The notes under the pieces were generated by a model. That model searched no databases. It worked only from the letters and a program-made list of their open reading frames with translations, and was not told where the DNA came from. DNA of 64,000 nt from Comamonas thiooxydans (GTDB lineage Bacteria; Pseudomonadota; Gammaproteobacteria; Burkholderiales; Burkholderiaceae_C): assembly GCF_002157685.2 (NCBI RefSeq), contig NZ_AP026738.1, forward strand, positions 3,968,001 to 4,032,000. Reading direction: 5' to 3'. This document shows, piece by piece, positions 43,276 through 53,690 of this stretch. A program made the translations under genes and the position numbers. How positions within the stretch are numbered: the first letter of the stretch is position 1; every line of letters starts with the position of its first letter.

Positions 43276-44355
43276 ATGTCCATGAACAAGAAATTGACCA
43301 TCGCCGCGCTCATCGTTGCCGCAACCGCCCTGGGCGCCTATGGCTGGCAGCAATGGCGCAGCGCACAGGCATCCGAAGGCCTGGTCAGCGGCAACGGCCG
43401 CATCGAAGCCACCGAAATCGACGTCGCCACCAAATATGCGGGCCGCATCGCTGAAATCCTGGTGCAGGAAGGCGAGTTCGTGAAAGCCGGTCAGCCACTG
43501 GCGCGCATGCAGATCGAAAGCCTGCAGGCCCAGCAGCGCGAAGCCATTGCGGGCCGCGAGCGCGCCTCTCATGCCGTGACATCGGCGCGTGCCGAAATCG
43601 CGCTGCGCGAAAGCCAGTACGCTGCCACCATGGCCACTGTTGCCCAGCGCGAAGCCGAACTGGATGCAGCGCTGCGCCGCGTCAAGCGCTCCGAGACACT
43701 GGCACGCGAAGGTGCTTCATCGGAGCAGGAACTGGACGACGACCGGGCCCGCGTGCGTGGCGCCCAGGCCGCACTCAAGGCCGCCCAGGCACAGGCCACG
43801 GCAGCCAAGGCGGCCATCGACGCTGCCAAGGCCCAGACCATAGGTGCGGAATCGGCGGTGACGGCCGCTGCCGCCACCGTCCAGCGCATCGATGCCGATG
43901 TGAAGGACAGCGAACTCACCGCCCCGCGCGACGGCCGCGTGCAATACCGGCTGGCCCAGCCCGGCGAGGTGATCGGCGCAGGCGGCAAGGTGCTGAACAT
44001 GGTGGATGTCTCGGACGTCTACATCAGCTTCTTCCTGCCCGAGACCGTGGCAGGCCGGGTAGCACTGGGCACCGAGGTGCGCATCGTGCTGGATGCGGCT
44101 CCGCAATATGTGATCCCGGCTCAGGTGTCCTTTGTCGCCAGCACCGCCCAGTTCACGCCCAAGACCGTGGAGACGGCCAGCGAAAGACAGAAGCTGATGT
44201 TCCGCGTCAAGGCCCGCATTGCACCGGACCTGCTGCAAAAGCACCTGACTCAAGTCAAGACAGGCCTGCCCGGCGTGGCCTGGATCAAGCTCGATAAAGA
44301 GCGCGAATGGCCGGCCAAGCTGGAACTGCGCACCGGCGACGCTTCGGCCTCGTGA
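43276..44355 (+). CDS. HlyD/YhiI-type membrane fusion adaptor
   Basis: A 359-aa periplasmic adaptor. One N-terminal membrane anchor ([17 protein letters not shown]) is followed by a biotinyl-lipoyl half ([20 protein letters not shown]), a long alpha-hairpin rich in Ala/Glu (about 80-200) and beta-barrel domains. It links the ABC inner-membrane transporter to the NodT outer-membrane channel. The ATG at 43276 is chosen; a second ATG at 43282 is equally possible and an upstream TTG less so. The stop overlaps the next gene's GTG. Confidence 0.9.
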   Translation: MSMNKKLTIAALIVAATALGAYGWQQWRSAQASEGLVSGNGRIEATEIDVATKYAGRIAEILVQEGEFVKAGQPLARMQIESLQAQQREAIAGRERASHAVTSARAEIALRESQYAATMATVAQREAELDAALRRVKRSETLAREGASSEQELDDDRARVRGAQAALKAAQAQATAAKAAIDAAKAQTIGAESAVTAAAATVQRIDADVKDSELTAPRDGRVQYRLAQPGEVIGAGGKVLNMVDVSDVYISFFLPETVAGRVALGTEVRIVLDAAPQYVIPAQVSFVASTAQFTPKTVETASERQKLMFRVKARIAPDLLQKHLTQVKTGLPGVAWIKLDKEREWPAKLELRTGDASAS

Positions 44356-47165
44356 ACGCCCGGGCCCTGTTTGCCATGAACAAGCATGTAGCCATATTGC
44401 GCGAGGTGACGCTGGCCTACGGCAAGACGCAGGCGCTGCGCGGACTGAGCCTGGAGATTCCTGCAGGCATCATGGTCGGCCTGATCGGCCCTGACGGCGT
44501 GGGCAAGTCCAGCCTGTTGTCTTTGATTGCCGGAGCGCGCGCCCTGCAGGGCGGCGAGATACAGGTGCTTGGCGGCGATATGCGCAGCAAAAAGCATCGC
44601 GATGCCGTCTGTCCCCGTATTGCCTACATGCCTCAGGGCCTGGGCAAGAATCTCTACCCCACGCTGTCGGTGGAAGAGAACCTGCAGTTCTTCGGCCGCC
44701 TTTTCGGGCATGACGCGGCCGAGCGCCGGGCGCGCATTGACGATCTGACCCAGAGCACCGGACTGCAGAAATTCCTCTCCCGCCCAGCCGGCAAGCTCTC
44801 GGGTGGCATGAAGCAGAAGCTGGCGCTGTGCTGCGCCCTGATCCACGACCCCGACCTGCTGATTCTGGACGAGCCCACGACCGGCGTGGACCCGCTGGCG
44901 CGCGCACAGTTCTGGGATCTGATCAACCGCATCCGTGGCCAGCGCCCGCAGATGAGCGTGATCGTTGCCACGGCCTATATGGACGAGGCCCAGCGATTCG
45001 ACTGGCTGGCAGCCATGGATGACGGCCTGATTCTGGCCACCGGCACCCCCGCCGAGCTGCTGGCGCGCACCGGCATGCCGGCGCTGGAAGCGGCCTTCAT
45101 CGCCCTGCTGCCCGAGGAAAAAAAGCGTGGCCATGCCGCCGTGGTGATCCCGCCGCTGCAGACCAGCGATGACGACATCGCCATCGAGGCGCGTGATCTC
45201 ACCATGCGCTTTGGCGATTTCGTGGCCGTGGACCATGTGAATTTCCGCATTCGTCGCGGCGAGATCTTCGGTTTTCTGGGCTCCAACGGCTGCGGCAAAT
45301 CGACCACCATGAAGATGCTGACCGGGCTGCTGCCCGCCAGCGAGGGCGATGCCTGGCTGTTTGGCAAGAAAATCGATCCGCATGACGTGGCCACGCGCCG
45401 GCGCGTGGGCTATATGTCGCAGGCCTTCTCGCTCTATGGCGAGCTGACCGTGCTGCAGAACCTGGTGTTGCACGCCGAACTCTTCCACGTGGATCCGGCC
45501 GAGATCCCTGCGCGGGTCGAGGAAATGCTCACCCGCTTCGGGCTCACCGAAGTGCGCGAGACGCTGCCCGGCAATATCCCGCTGGGCATGCGCCAGCGCC
45601 TGTCTCTGGCCGTGGCCATGGTGCACAAGCCGGAGCTGCTGATTCTCGACGAGCCCACCTCGGGCGTGGACCCCGTGGCTCGCGATCAGTTCTGGCGCTT
45701 GCTGATCGAGCTCTCGCGCCGCGACCGGGTGACGATCTTCATCTCCACGCACTTCATGAACGAAGCCGAGCGCTGCGACCGCATGTCCATGATGCATGCG
45801 GGAAAGGTGCTGGACAGCGACAGGCCGGCAGCACTGACCGCCAAGCGCGGCGCTGCCACACTGGAGGAGGCCTTCATCGGTTATCTGGTGGAGGCCTCGG
45901 GCGAGGCTGCCCCCGTGCTTGATATCAAAAAAGAAGCTGCCACCGCTTGCTCGGACTCGTTTTCAGCATCAGAAGATGCCGATTCCAAATCAAGTCAACC
46001 GCAGCAAGCTACTGTTTCCGCAGCACACTCCAGCGGCACCGGCTTCAGCCTGCAGCGCCTGTGGAGCTATCTGTGGCGCGAGGCGCTGGAGCTGCAGCGC
46101 GATCCCGTGCGGGCCACCCTGGCTCTGGTGGGCTCGCTGGTCCTGATGGTGGTGATCGGCTTCGGCATCAGCATGGACGTCGAAGACCTGAAGTTTGCCG
46201 TGCTCGACCGCGACCAGAGCACGATCAGCCAGAACTATGTGAACAATCTCGCAGGCTCGCGCTATTTCATTGAAATGCCTCCCATCCAGGACTATGCGGA
46301 CCTGGACCGGCGCATGAAAAGCGGCGAGCTGGCGCTGGCCATCGAGATTCCACCCGGTTTTGGCCGTGACGTGCTGCGCGGCTCGAAGGTAGCCGTGGGC
46401 GCCTGGTTCGACGGCGCCATGCCCCAGCGCGGCGAGACCGTCAAAGGCTATGTCCAGGCCATGCACCAGCTGTGGCTAGTGCAGCAGGCGCGGGAGCGTC
46501 TGGGCATTCAGCTCGGCAGCCAGGTCAGCCTGGAAACCCGCTTTCGCTACAACCCCGATGTGAAAAGCCTGCCCGCCATGGTGCCGGCCGTGATTCCGCT
46601 GCTGCTGATGATGCTGCCCGCCATGCTCACGGCCCTGGCCGTGGTGCGGGAAAAGGAACTGGGCTCCATCGTGAATCTGTACGTCACTCCCGTGACCCGC
46701 ATCGAGTTTCTGCTGGGCAAGCAACTGCCTTATGTGGTGCTGGCCATGCTGAACTTCTTTCTGATGTGCGCCATGGCGGTCTTTGTCTTCGGCGTGCCCA
46801 TGACCGGCAGCTTCCCTCTGCTCGTCATGGCCGCCCTGCTCTTCAGCATCATTGCCACGGGCATGGGACTGCTGGCCTCTGCCGTCACCAGCAGCCAGAT
46901 TGCCGCCATGTTCTTTGCCATGCTGGGCACCTTGATTCCGGCCACGCAGTTCTCGGGACTGACCGATCCGGTGTCCTCGCTCGAAGGCGCCGGTCGCTGG
47001 ATTGGCGAGATCTACCCGGCCACCTATATGTTCGCCATCAGCCGTGGCGTCTTCAACAAGGCGCTGGGACTGCACGATCTGGCACCTACCTTGCTGCCGC
47101 TGCTGATTGCCGTTCCCGTGATCATGGGCGTGGCCATCTGGGCTCTGCCCAAGCAGGAGAAGTGA
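44352..47165 (+). CDS. RbbA-like fused ABC transporter (two ATPases plus permease)
   Basis: A 937-aa protein with two ABC ATPase domains followed by an ABC2-type membrane domain. ATPase 1 has Walker [10 protein letters not shown] and a full signature LSGGMKQK; ATPase 2 has GSNGCGKST but a weaker signature PLGMRQRLS, as in E. coli RbbA. A low-complexity linker (about 520-560, with a repeated Ser/Ala/Gln-rich stretch) precedes the ABC2 membrane domain with six helices. The start is given as the GTG at 44352 (overlaps the adaptor stop); an ATG at 44376 fits the domain beginning equally well. It works with the HlyD gene and the YhhJ-like gene that follows. A substrate role (drug or lipid export) is inferred from the family. 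Confidence 0.9.
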   Translation: MNARALFAMNKHVAILREVTLAYGKTQALRGLSLEIPAGIMVGLIGPDGVGKSSLLSLIAGARALQGGEIQVLGGDMRSKKHRDAVCPRIAYMPQGLGKNLYPTLSVEENLQFFGRLFGHDAAERRARIDDLTQSTGLQKFLSRPAGKLSGGMKQKLALCCALIHDPDLLILDEPTTGVDPLARAQFWDLINRIRGQRPQMSVIVATAYMDEAQRFDWLAAMDDGLILATGTPAELLARTGMPALEAAFIALLPEEKKRGHAAVVIPPLQTSDDDIAIEARDLTMRFGDFVAVDHVNFRIRRGEIFGFLGSNGCGKSTTMKMLTGLLPASEGDAWLFGKKIDPHDVATRRRVGYMSQAFSLYGELTVLQNLVLHAELFHVDPAEIPARVEEMLTRFGLTEVRETLPGNIPLGMRQRLSLAVAMVHKPELLILDEPTSGVDPVARDQFWRLLIELSRRDRVTIFISTHFMNEAERCDRMSMMHAGKVLDSDRPAALTAKRGAATLEEAFIGYLVEASGEAAPVLDIKKEAATACSDSFSASEDADSKSSQPQQATVSAAHSSGTGFSLQRLWSYLWREALELQRDPVRATLALVGSLVLMVVIGFGISMDVEDLKFAVLDRDQSTISQNYVNNLAGSRYFIEMPPIQDYADLDRRMKSGELALAIEIPPGFGRDVLRGSKVAVGAWFDGAMPQRGETVKGYVQAMHQLWLVQQARERLGIQLGSQVSLETRFRYNPDVKSLPAMVPAVIPLLLMMLPAMLTALAVVREKELGSIVNLYVTPVTRIEFLLGKQLPYVVLAMLNFFLMCAMAVFVFGVPMTGSFPLLVMAALLFSIIATGMGLLASAVTSSQIAAMFFAMLGTLIPATQFSGLTDPVSSLEGAGRWIGEIYPATYMFAISRGVFNKALGLHDLAPTLLPLLIAVPVIMGVAIWALPKQEK

Positions 47166-47167
47166 TG

Positions 47168-47291
47168 AAGCTCCCCCTGAGCTGCTGCGCAGCTTCCCCC
47201 GTGTGCACGGCGCCCTCTCTCGCTAACGCGGGAGGGGGGCATGCGGGCAACCGACGACAGCCTCGCTGCGGGGCGGCCCTTGCTCGCTGTC
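47168..47291 (+). repeat. Dispersed intergenic repeat, copy E
   Basis: It starts CTCCCCCTGAGCTGCTGCGC, then has GAGGGGGGCATGCGGG and GACGACAGCCTCGCTGCGGG, and ends GGCGGCCCTTGCTCGCTG. Same block order as copies C and D with about 25 nt extra in the middle. It lies in the spacer between the RbbA-like and YhhJ-like genes. Confidence 0.65.
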
Positions 47292-47351
47292 CTGGCGGTG
47301 GGCCAGCGCCAGTTTCAGCAGCAGCCCTCGTTTTCGTCATGGAGAAACACC

Positions 47352-48479
47352 ATGTGGCATAGCCTGAAGAATATCTGGCGCCTGGGCGTCAAGGAACTGT
47401 GGAGCCTGTGGCGCGATCCGGTGATGCTGGTGCTCATCGTCTACACCTTCACGGCCTCGGTCTACACCGCGGCCACGGCCATGCCCGATACGCTGCACAA
47501 GGCGCCGATTGCCATCGTCGACGAAGACCAGTCACCGCTGTCCGCACGCATCACCTCGGCGTTCTACCCGCCTCAGTTCATGCCTCCGCAGATGGTGGAT
47601 TTCAGCCATGTGGATCCCGGGCTGGATGCAGGCGACTTCACCTTCTCGCTGACCATTCCTCCCAACTTCCAGCGCGATGTACTGGCCGGCAGAAAGGCCG
47701 AGCTGCAGCTGAACGTGGATGCCACACGCATGAGCCAGGCATTCTCCGGCAGCGGATATGTGCAGCAGATCGTGCTGGCCGAAGTCAACGAGTTCGTGCA
47801 GCGTCACCGGGGAGGCAGCGCACTGCCCGTGGACCTGGAGCTGCGCGCGCGCTTCAACCCCGGACTGAACAAGATCTGGTTCGGCGGACTGATGCAGATC
47901 ATCAACAATGTCACCATGCTCTCCATCATCCTCACGGGCGCGGCGCTGATCCGCGAACGCGAGCATGGCACCATCGAGCATCTGCTGGTCATGCCCGTGA
48001 CGCCTACCGAGATCATGCTGGCCAAGGTCTGGTCCATGGGAGCCGTGGTGCTGCTGGCGGCAGGTGTCTCGCTCAATCTGGTCGTGCGCGGCGCGCTCAA
48101 AGTGCCCATCGAAGGCAGTCTGCTGCTGTTCATGGCAGGCTCGGCACTGTGCCTGTTTGCCACTACGGCCATGGGCATCTTCCTGGCCACGGTGGCGCGC
48201 AGCATGCCGCAGTTCGGCCTGCTGATGGTGTTGACGCTGCTGCCGCTGCAATTGCTGTCCGGCGGCATGACACCCCGCGAATCCATGCCCCAGCTGGTGC
48301 AGGATGTGATGCTGTTCGCCCCCACCACGCATTTTGTGGAGCTGGGTCAGGCGATTCTGTATCGCGGCGCCGGCATAGAAACCGTGTGGAAGCCCTTTCT
48401 GTGGCTGGCGGGAATCGGCGCCGTGCTGTTCTGGCTGTCGCTGATGCGGTTCAGAAAAACCTTGTCGAGCATGGCCTGA
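47352..48479 (+). CDS. YhhJ-type ABC transporter permease
   Basis: A 375-aa ABC2-type membrane permease with one N-terminal helix, a large periplasmic loop (about 45-180) and a C-terminal bundle of five helices (about 185-370; VTPTEIMLAKVWSMG, MLFAPTTHFVELGQAIL motifs). The ATG at 47352 has GGAG upstream; an earlier in-frame codon at 47241 lies in the repeat. It pairs with the RbbA-like gene as in yhiI-rbbA-yhhJ, although 186 nt containing repeat copy E separate them. Confidence 0.9.
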   Translation: MWHSLKNIWRLGVKELWSLWRDPVMLVLIVYTFTASVYTAATAMPDTLHKAPIAIVDEDQSPLSARITSAFYPPQFMPPQMVDFSHVDPGLDAGDFTFSLTIPPNFQRDVLAGRKAELQLNVDATRMSQAFSGSGYVQQIVLAEVNEFVQRHRGGSALPVDLELRARFNPGLNKIWFGGLMQIINNVTMLSIILTGAALIREREHGTIEHLLVMPVTPTEIMLAKVWSMGAVVLLAAGVSLNLVVRGALKVPIEGSLLLFMAGSALCLFATTAMGIFLATVARSMPQFGLLMVLTLLPLQLLSGGMTPRESMPQLVQDVMLFAPTTHFVELGQAILYRGAGIETVWKPFLWLAGIGAVLFWLSLMRFRKTLSSMA

Positions 48480-48568
48480 GTTCTGGCCGGGCGCCACGGC
48501 AACCATGGCGGGTGTATCGCCTGTTTCTGCTGAAAGTCTTTTCCCTTCCAACTTCAAGGCCTCGACCC

Positions 48569-48829
48569 ATGCCATTCACCATCGAAGAACGCCAATCACT
48601 GCTTGCCCTCAAGGGCGTGGGCCCGACGGTACTGAGCCGGCTGGAATCCCTGGGCTACGGCTCATTTGCCCAGTTGCGTCAGGCCAACGCCCTGGACATC
48701 GTCGCCAAGGCCTCTGCCCTCACCGGCTCCAGCTGCTGGAAGAACAGCCCTCAGGCACGCGCGGCCATCCAGGCGAGCATCGATGCGGCCAGGCAGCATC
48801 CGGCGCAAGAGAGCGAAGCCATTCGGTAA
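48569..48829 (+). CDS. Small helix-hairpin-helix protein
   Basis: An 86-aa protein with a helix-hairpin-helix motif (LLALKGVGPTVLSRLESLGY, about residues 11-30). It resembles the HhH part found in TfoX C-terminal or Cdd1-type proteins. DNA binding is likely, but no function is known. It lies 90 nt after the permease stop on the same strand and is convergent with ackA. Confidence 0.7.
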   Translation: MPFTIEERQSLLALKGVGPTVLSRLESLGYGSFAQLRQANALDIVAKASALTGSSCWKNSPQARAAIQASIDAARQHPAQESEAIR

Positions 48830-48920
48830 AGCGGCAACCGCCCAGCCGCTGCTCTGGGCCGCCATGAATATATGCATGGCGCCTTCAAGCCCGGCCGCTA
48901 CTCGATGCGCGTCAAAAAGA

Positions 48921-50117
48921 CTATGAATCCGCGAGAAGCCGCACCGTATCGCGGGCGGCCACCCACTCCTCATTCGTAGGCTCAACCGCCACCACTACCC
49001 GGCTGTCTGCAGATGAAATGACCGGCGCATGGGCTGCATTGGCCTCAGCATCCAGCCCCAGGCCCAGCCAATCCAGACCGGCACAGACGCGGGCGCGAAT
49101 CTCCTCGCTGTGCTCGCCAATGCCCGCCGTGAACACCAGCATGTCCAGCCCGCCCAGCGCAGCGGCCAGAGAGCCGATCTCCCGCACGATGCGGCGCACA
49201 AAGAGGTCCAGCGCGATGCGTGCCCGCTCGCCAGCCTCACCTGAATCCTGGACATGGCGCAGGACCACGCGCGGCTCGGACGAGATGCCCGACACGCCAA
49301 GCAGCCCCGAGTCGTGATAGAGCAGACGCCCCACCTCTTGAAGCGTCAGTTTCTCGATCTCCATCAGATAGAGCACGGCCCCCGGGTCCAACGCCCCGGT
49401 ACGGGTGCCCATCATCAATCCGTCCAGGGCCGAGAAGCCCATGGTGGTCGCCATGCTTTGCAGCTGCTGCATGCCACACAGACTGGCGCCGCTGCCCAGA
49501 TGGGCGACGATGGTGCGCCCCCTGGCCCTGTCTCCATGACGCTCGGCCAGCGCGGTCGCCATATAGGCATACGAGAGCCCGTGAAAGCCATAGCGGCGCA
49601 CGCCGCGCTGCCACCATTCGTAGGGTAGCGGAAGGATCTGCTCCACCTTGGGCAAGCTGTGATGAAAGCCGGTATCGAAGCAGGCAATCTGCACGATGTC
49701 GGGCCGCTCGCGCAACAGGATCTCGATGGCCTCCAGCGCAAACGGCTGATGCAGCGGCGCCAGCGGCACATAGCTGCGCAAGTCTCGCAACACGCCTGCA
49801 TCGATGCAGGTGGACTCGAAATACTTGCTGCCGCCATGCACCACCCGATGGGCGATCGCCGCCACGGGCCGGTCCGCGAGCCGGGCCGTGATGCGCTCGC
49901 GGATGATGCGCAGCGCATCGCGATACGGATGCTCTGCGCCCAGTTCGATGGCAAAAGGCTGGACGCCGGTTTCACCGAAGTCGGGAGCGGGCCCGCCAAT
50001 CCCCTGTACCTTGCCGTTCCACAGCGGCTTGCGCGGCAGGGGACTAGCGGCCTCGAAGACGGCGAACTTGATGCTCGACGAGCCGCAGTTCAGGACGATG
50101 ATGACGGAATTGCTCAT
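48921..50117 (-). CDS. ackA: Acetate (propionate) kinase
   Basis: A 398-aa kinase that interconverts acetate and acetyl phosphate with ATP. Family signatures are seen at the start (VLNCGSSSIKFAVF), the middle (DTGFHHSLP, AHLGSGASLCGM) and near the end (DMLVFTAGIGEHSEEIRAR). Longer in-frame sequence upstream of 50117 overlaps the phosphotransacetylase gene and is not kinase-like. AAAGG precedes the ATG. It is the last gene of the phaC operon. Confidence 0.93.
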   Translation of the reverse strand: MSNSVIIVLNCGSSSIKFAVFEAASPLPRKPLWNGKVQGIGGPAPDFGETGVQPFAIELGAEHPYRDALRIIRERITARLADRPVAAIAHRVVHGGSKYFESTCIDAGVLRDLRSYVPLAPLHQPFALEAIEILLRERPDIVQIACFDTGFHHSLPKVEQILPLPYEWWQRGVRRYGFHGLSYAYMATALAERHGDRARGRTIVAHLGSGASLCGMQQLQSMATTMGFSALDGLMMGTRTGALDPGAVLYLMEIEKLTLQEVGRLLYHDSGLLGVSGISSEPRVVLRHVQDSGEAGERARIALDLFVRRIVREIGSLAAALGGLDMLVFTAGIGEHSEEIRARVCAGLDWLGLGLDAEANAAHAPVISSADSRVVVAVEPTNEEWVAARDTVRLLADS

Positions 50118-50188
50118 GTCAGTGCCTTTGTCTGCCGACAGAGCACAGACCGTGGCAACGGCCAGCCCGGCGCCATCGGCCATGTATT

Positions 50189-51310
50189 TCAGGGCGGCGT
50201 CTGCCGATAGTGATGTGCGAGCAGCAGCGCTATCGCGCAGGATGCAATGCGGGATTCGCGCGAATCGGCGCGGCTGGTCAGCACGATGGGCACCTTGGCC
50301 CCGAGCACGATGCCCGCGCTGGCAGCGCCCCCCAGGTACATCAGCTGCTTGGCCAGCATATTGCCGCTTTCCAGGTCGGGCACCAGCAGGATGTCGGCCT
50401 GACCGGCCACTGGAGACGTGATGCCCTTGGTGCGCGCGGCCTCGATGGAGACTGCATTGTCGAAAGCCAGCGGTCCGTCCAGCACGCCTCCGGTGATCTG
50501 GCCTCGGTCGGCCATCTTGCACAGTGCGGCAGCATCCAGTGTCGCGGGCATGTTGGGGTTGACCGTCTCGACGGCGGCGAGGATGGCGAGCCTGGGCTTG
50601 GCCACACCCAGAACCTGTGCCAGCTCGATGGCATTGCGCGCGATATCGGCCTTCTGCAACAGATCGGGGGCCAGGTTGATGGCAGCGTCGGTGACGATGA
50701 AGGGGCGTGGGTAGCTGGCCGTCTGCAACACAAAGCAATGGCTCACACGCCTCTTGGTGCGCAACCCGGCACTGCCGGCAACAACAGCCGCCATCAGCTC
50801 GTCGGTATGCAAGCTGCCTTTCATCAGTGCCTCGACTTCGCCGCCGGCGGCAAGTCTGGCACCGCGCTCGGCTGCTGCATGACTGTGCGGCACGTCCTCG
50901 ATGCGCAGGCCCTGCAGCTCGATCCCCTGCGCAAGAGCAACCGCCTCCAGCCTGGCGCGCGGAGCAATCAGGACCGGCTCGATCAGCCCCAGCCGATGCG
51001 CGTCAAGCGCTGCGGACAGGCTGGTGGCATCGCAGGGATGGACGACCCCCACGCGAACCGGGGGCAGCTCCTTGACAGCCGCCAGCAGCCGGGTCAGGCC
51101 GTGATGTGAGGCAACGTCAAGCGGCTGCGCTGCGCCGCCTGATGGCATGGAAACCGCTTGCTGCGAGGATGGCTGCCGAGGCTGTGCATCGTGGGCGCAG
51201 AGCAGCGTCAGCGTGCTCGCGTCACGGGAGGCAACGGTGACGCGCAGGCTGTCGCCGACGTTTATGCCCTCAAACGGCTGCAGCGTCATGTCTGGGCTCG
51301 CTTGACTCAT
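50189..51310 (-). CDS. Phosphate acetyl/butyryltransferase
   Basis: A 373-aa PTA_PTB-family enzyme (C-terminal about 310 residues) that exchanges acyl groups between CoA and phosphate. Seen are RVGVVHPCDATSLSAALDA, TDAAINLAPDLLQKADI and the C-terminal SGNMLAKQLMYLGGAASAGI. The N-terminal about 70 residues (INVGDSLRVTVASRD...) look like the beginning of a MaoC hotdog domain that is cut short, as if derived from the bifunctional enoyl-CoA hydratase/phosphotransacetylase proteins. It overlaps the DUF3141 stop by 4 nt (ATGA) and precedes ackA by 71 nt. Chain-length preference unknown. Confidence 0.88.
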   Translation of the reverse strand: MSQASPDMTLQPFEGINVGDSLRVTVASRDASTLTLLCAHDAQPRQPSSQQAVSMPSGGAAQPLDVASHHGLTRLLAAVKELPPVRVGVVHPCDATSLSAALDAHRLGLIEPVLIAPRARLEAVALAQGIELQGLRIEDVPHSHAAAERGARLAAGGEVEALMKGSLHTDELMAAVVAGSAGLRTKRRVSHCFVLQTASYPRPFIVTDAAINLAPDLLQKADIARNAIELAQVLGVAKPRLAILAAVETVNPNMPATLDAAALCKMADRGQITGGVLDGPLAFDNAVSIEAARTKGITSPVAGQADILLVPDLESGNMLAKQLMYLGGAASAGIVLGAKVPIVLTSRADSRESRIASCAIALLLAHHYRQTPP

Positions 51311-53625
51311 CGCACTCCTTTCTTGCCGCGTGGTGCGGCCGGTTTACGTCGCGCAGCAACCGCAGCCCGCTGGGGTGCTGCAGGAGTCTGCACCGGAGCC
51401 GGCGCCAGCTCCAGAGGTGCCTGGATACGAGGCTGCTGCGCCAGCGCGGCCTGCTCGAACAAGGCCTGCACCTGCTGCAAGGCATGCTTCACGGCATCCT
51501 CCTCGGCGCCAGGCTCCTTATCGATGGCTGCCATCTGGGTGATGGCTTCGCCGGCCTTGCGGATGGTGTCGGCAGGCGTGTTCTTGAGCAGGCCGGGAAT
51601 GGCTTCGATGGCGGCGCTGCCGCATTGCCTCATCACCAGGGTCTGCTCGCGGATGGCGGCTCGCAGCTCGGCCAGACTCCAGCGCCCAGGTGCTTGCTGC
51701 TCCAGCAATTGCGCAGCCAGATGGTAGTAGCGCTCGTCCACAGCGCGGCGCCGGGACAGCACGTTCAGCAAGCCGCGCAGCGTGGCTTCAAGCACGCCCC
51801 CTTGATCCACACTGCTCTCTATCTGTCGCTGCCTGCCCGCCATCAGCGCCAGATGCTCTGGGGTGGAGCCAGGATGCTGGCGCACCGCTGCGCTCTCGCC
51901 ATAAGCATGCCCGGCCAGCGCCTGCATGAGCGGCGAGCCATAGAGCATGTCGAACCACAAGGCGTAGATATGATCTCGCCGGTCGCGGAAATCATCGAGA
52001 GCGCGATCCAGCGCGGCCGAGCACCGCTGCTGCATCTGCCACCAGGGATTGGCTTCATCCACGGGCTGGCGATGTTCGCGTATGTATTCGGCGCTGCTGC
52101 GTATCAGGCAAGCCAGCGGGTGCTGGCTGCTCCATGCCTCGAATTGCAGGCGCATGGGATGCAAGGTCTGCAACCAGTGTGCCGATTGGGAAGTGCTCAG
52201 CGCACGCACCCAGGGTTGCCACATGCTGCGGTACAGAGCCAGGTTGATGTCGGATACCCGGGCCGCCGCGTCGAAACGGCGATCGGACTCGGGATCGGGC
52301 TTGACGATATCGCGCACTTCATCGATGCCGCTGGCACGGATGCTCAACAGATAAGGATCATGGAGCAGCTTTTGCTCCTGCTTCGTGGCATCGTCAACGC
52401 TGGCGCGATAGATGCCTGCCGGCAGCAGATTGATCTGCTCGATGGCACTGGCGAACTTGCGGTGCTGCTTGCTGCCGACGGTGCCCGAAACAAAGATGCC
52501 CAGATGACCGATGCTGTCGTGCGTGCTGAAGATGATGGTCTGGTCATGAGCGCGCACGTCGTCGTCGCTGGCGTACAAATCGGTGATCCAGCCCAGGGCC
52601 TGGGCCGGCGGCGTGATGTTGTCGCCATAGGAGCAGAACACCAGGATGGGCGAGCGGATATTGCGCAGATCGATGCGCACCCCATCCGATGTCAGCAACT
52701 GGGCCGTCGACAGCCTGTTGCCTATGAACAGATTGTCGACGATGTACTGCATCTCCACATCGTTGAGGAAGACATAGCCGCCCCAGTATTTCTCGAAGCC
52801 TATATAGCGCTCGGCTTCAGTGTCGACATTCGCATAGACCTTGTACTGCTTGCTCCAGAGCGTGTTGGCCGGATCGAGCTGCTCGAAGTTCTGCACCAGA
52901 TGGGCGCCGTCGAAGCGGCCGTTACCCAGATCACTGGCCAGAGCCGTCATCCAGCTCCCCCCGAGAAGCCCGCCCGAATAACGCATGGGATTGTCACCGG
53001 CCCAGTACGAGAGGGGCGCTCCGGCAACAATGATGGGCCCGAACAGCTCGGGCCAGACAGCGGCCGTCATCAGGATCTGCCAGCCCGCCTGGCAGTTGCC
53101 GATGACTGCTGGCTTGCCTTCACTCTCGGGGTGAAGCTCGGCCACGCGACGCATGAACGCGGCCTCGGCACGCATCACGTCCTCCACCGTCTGACCAGGT
53201 ACGGGATCAGGCAGAAAACCGACGAAGTAGCAAGGGTGACCGGCCTCCAGCGCCGCACCGATCTCGCTATGAGGCTTGAAGCCACCTATGCCCGGGCCAT
53301 GCCCGGCGCGTGGATCTATCACGACGAATGGACGCTTGGCGGGGTCGGCAGGTCGATCTTCGGACGCCTGAATGCGCACCAGGCCATAGTTGACAGGTCT
53401 TGGGAGGTCCAGCCCCGACATCACGAATTCAGCGGGGAAATGCAGCACGTTCGGCATCCTGGCCTCACGCTGAGTCCGGTACTGGTCGCCCACCTGCCGC
53501 TCGATGTCGGCATACAGCACGGCACGTTGAGCGGCGTCCACCGCATAGGTCCCGGCGGCCCGCCACCACGCAAAAGGATCAACAGACCCGTTGGTCGACG
53601 GACCGACCCCGCTGGGTTTGCTCAT
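51307..53625 (-). CDS. DUF3141 protein, PhaC-like alpha/beta hydrolase with basic tail
   Basis: A 772-aa protein of the DUF3141 family. The middle is an alpha/beta-hydrolase fold with a cysteine lipase box, GNCQAG (C178), as in PHA synthases, together with candidate acid D335 (YGDNITPP) and histidine H374 (SIGHLGIF). So a PHA-synthase-like triad is in place. A helical segment follows (450-700), and the C-terminal about 50 residues are Ala/Pro/Arg/Lys-rich (PQRAAVAARRKPAAPRGKK), like the DNA-binding tails of PhaF-type granule proteins. GGGAG precedes the ATG. It lies between the phasin gene and phosphotransacetylase. Catalytic activity has not been shown to my knowledge. Confidence 0.87.
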   Translation of the reverse strand: MSKPSGVGPSTNGSVDPFAWWRAAGTYAVDAAQRAVLYADIERQVGDQYRTQREARMPNVLHFPAEFVMSGLDLPRPVNYGLVRIQASEDRPADPAKRPFVVIDPRAGHGPGIGGFKPHSEIGAALEAGHPCYFVGFLPDPVPGQTVEDVMRAEAAFMRRVAELHPESEGKPAVIGNCQAGWQILMTAAVWPELFGPIIVAGAPLSYWAGDNPMRYSGGLLGGSWMTALASDLGNGRFDGAHLVQNFEQLDPANTLWSKQYKVYANVDTEAERYIGFEKYWGGYVFLNDVEMQYIVDNLFIGNRLSTAQLLTSDGVRIDLRNIRSPILVFCSYGDNITPPAQALGWITDLYASDDDVRAHDQTIIFSTHDSIGHLGIFVSGTVGSKQHRKFASAIEQINLLPAGIYRASVDDATKQEQKLLHDPYLLSIRASGIDEVRDIVKPDPESDRRFDAAARVSDINLALYRSMWQPWVRALSTSQSAHWLQTLHPMRLQFEAWSSQHPLACLIRSSAEYIREHRQPVDEANPWWQMQQRCSAALDRALDDFRDRRDHIYALWFDMLYGSPLMQALAGHAYGESAAVRQHPGSTPEHLALMAGRQRQIESSVDQGGVLEATLRGLLNVLSRRRAVDERYYHLAAQLLEQQAPGRWSLAELRAAIREQTLVMRQCGSAAIEAIPGLLKNTPADTIRKAGEAITQMAAIDKEPGAEEDAVKHALQQVQALFEQAALAQQPRIQAPLELAPAPVQTPAAPQRAAVAARRKPAAPRGKKGVR

Positions 53626-53671
53626 GTCGTGCTCCCGAAGTCACAATCTTCTCTCTCAAGAAGATTCAAAA

Positions 53672-53690
53672 ACAATAGCTTCCAGCGCTT
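53672..53690 (+). repeat. Short AGCTTCCAGCGCTT repeat upstream of DUF3141
   Basis: AATAGCTTCCAGCGCTT lies in the spacer between the phasin and DUF3141 genes (53626-53808), similar to the copy in the cysH-cysD spacer. The remainder of this 183-nt spacer holds no gene that I can support. Confidence 0.35.
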
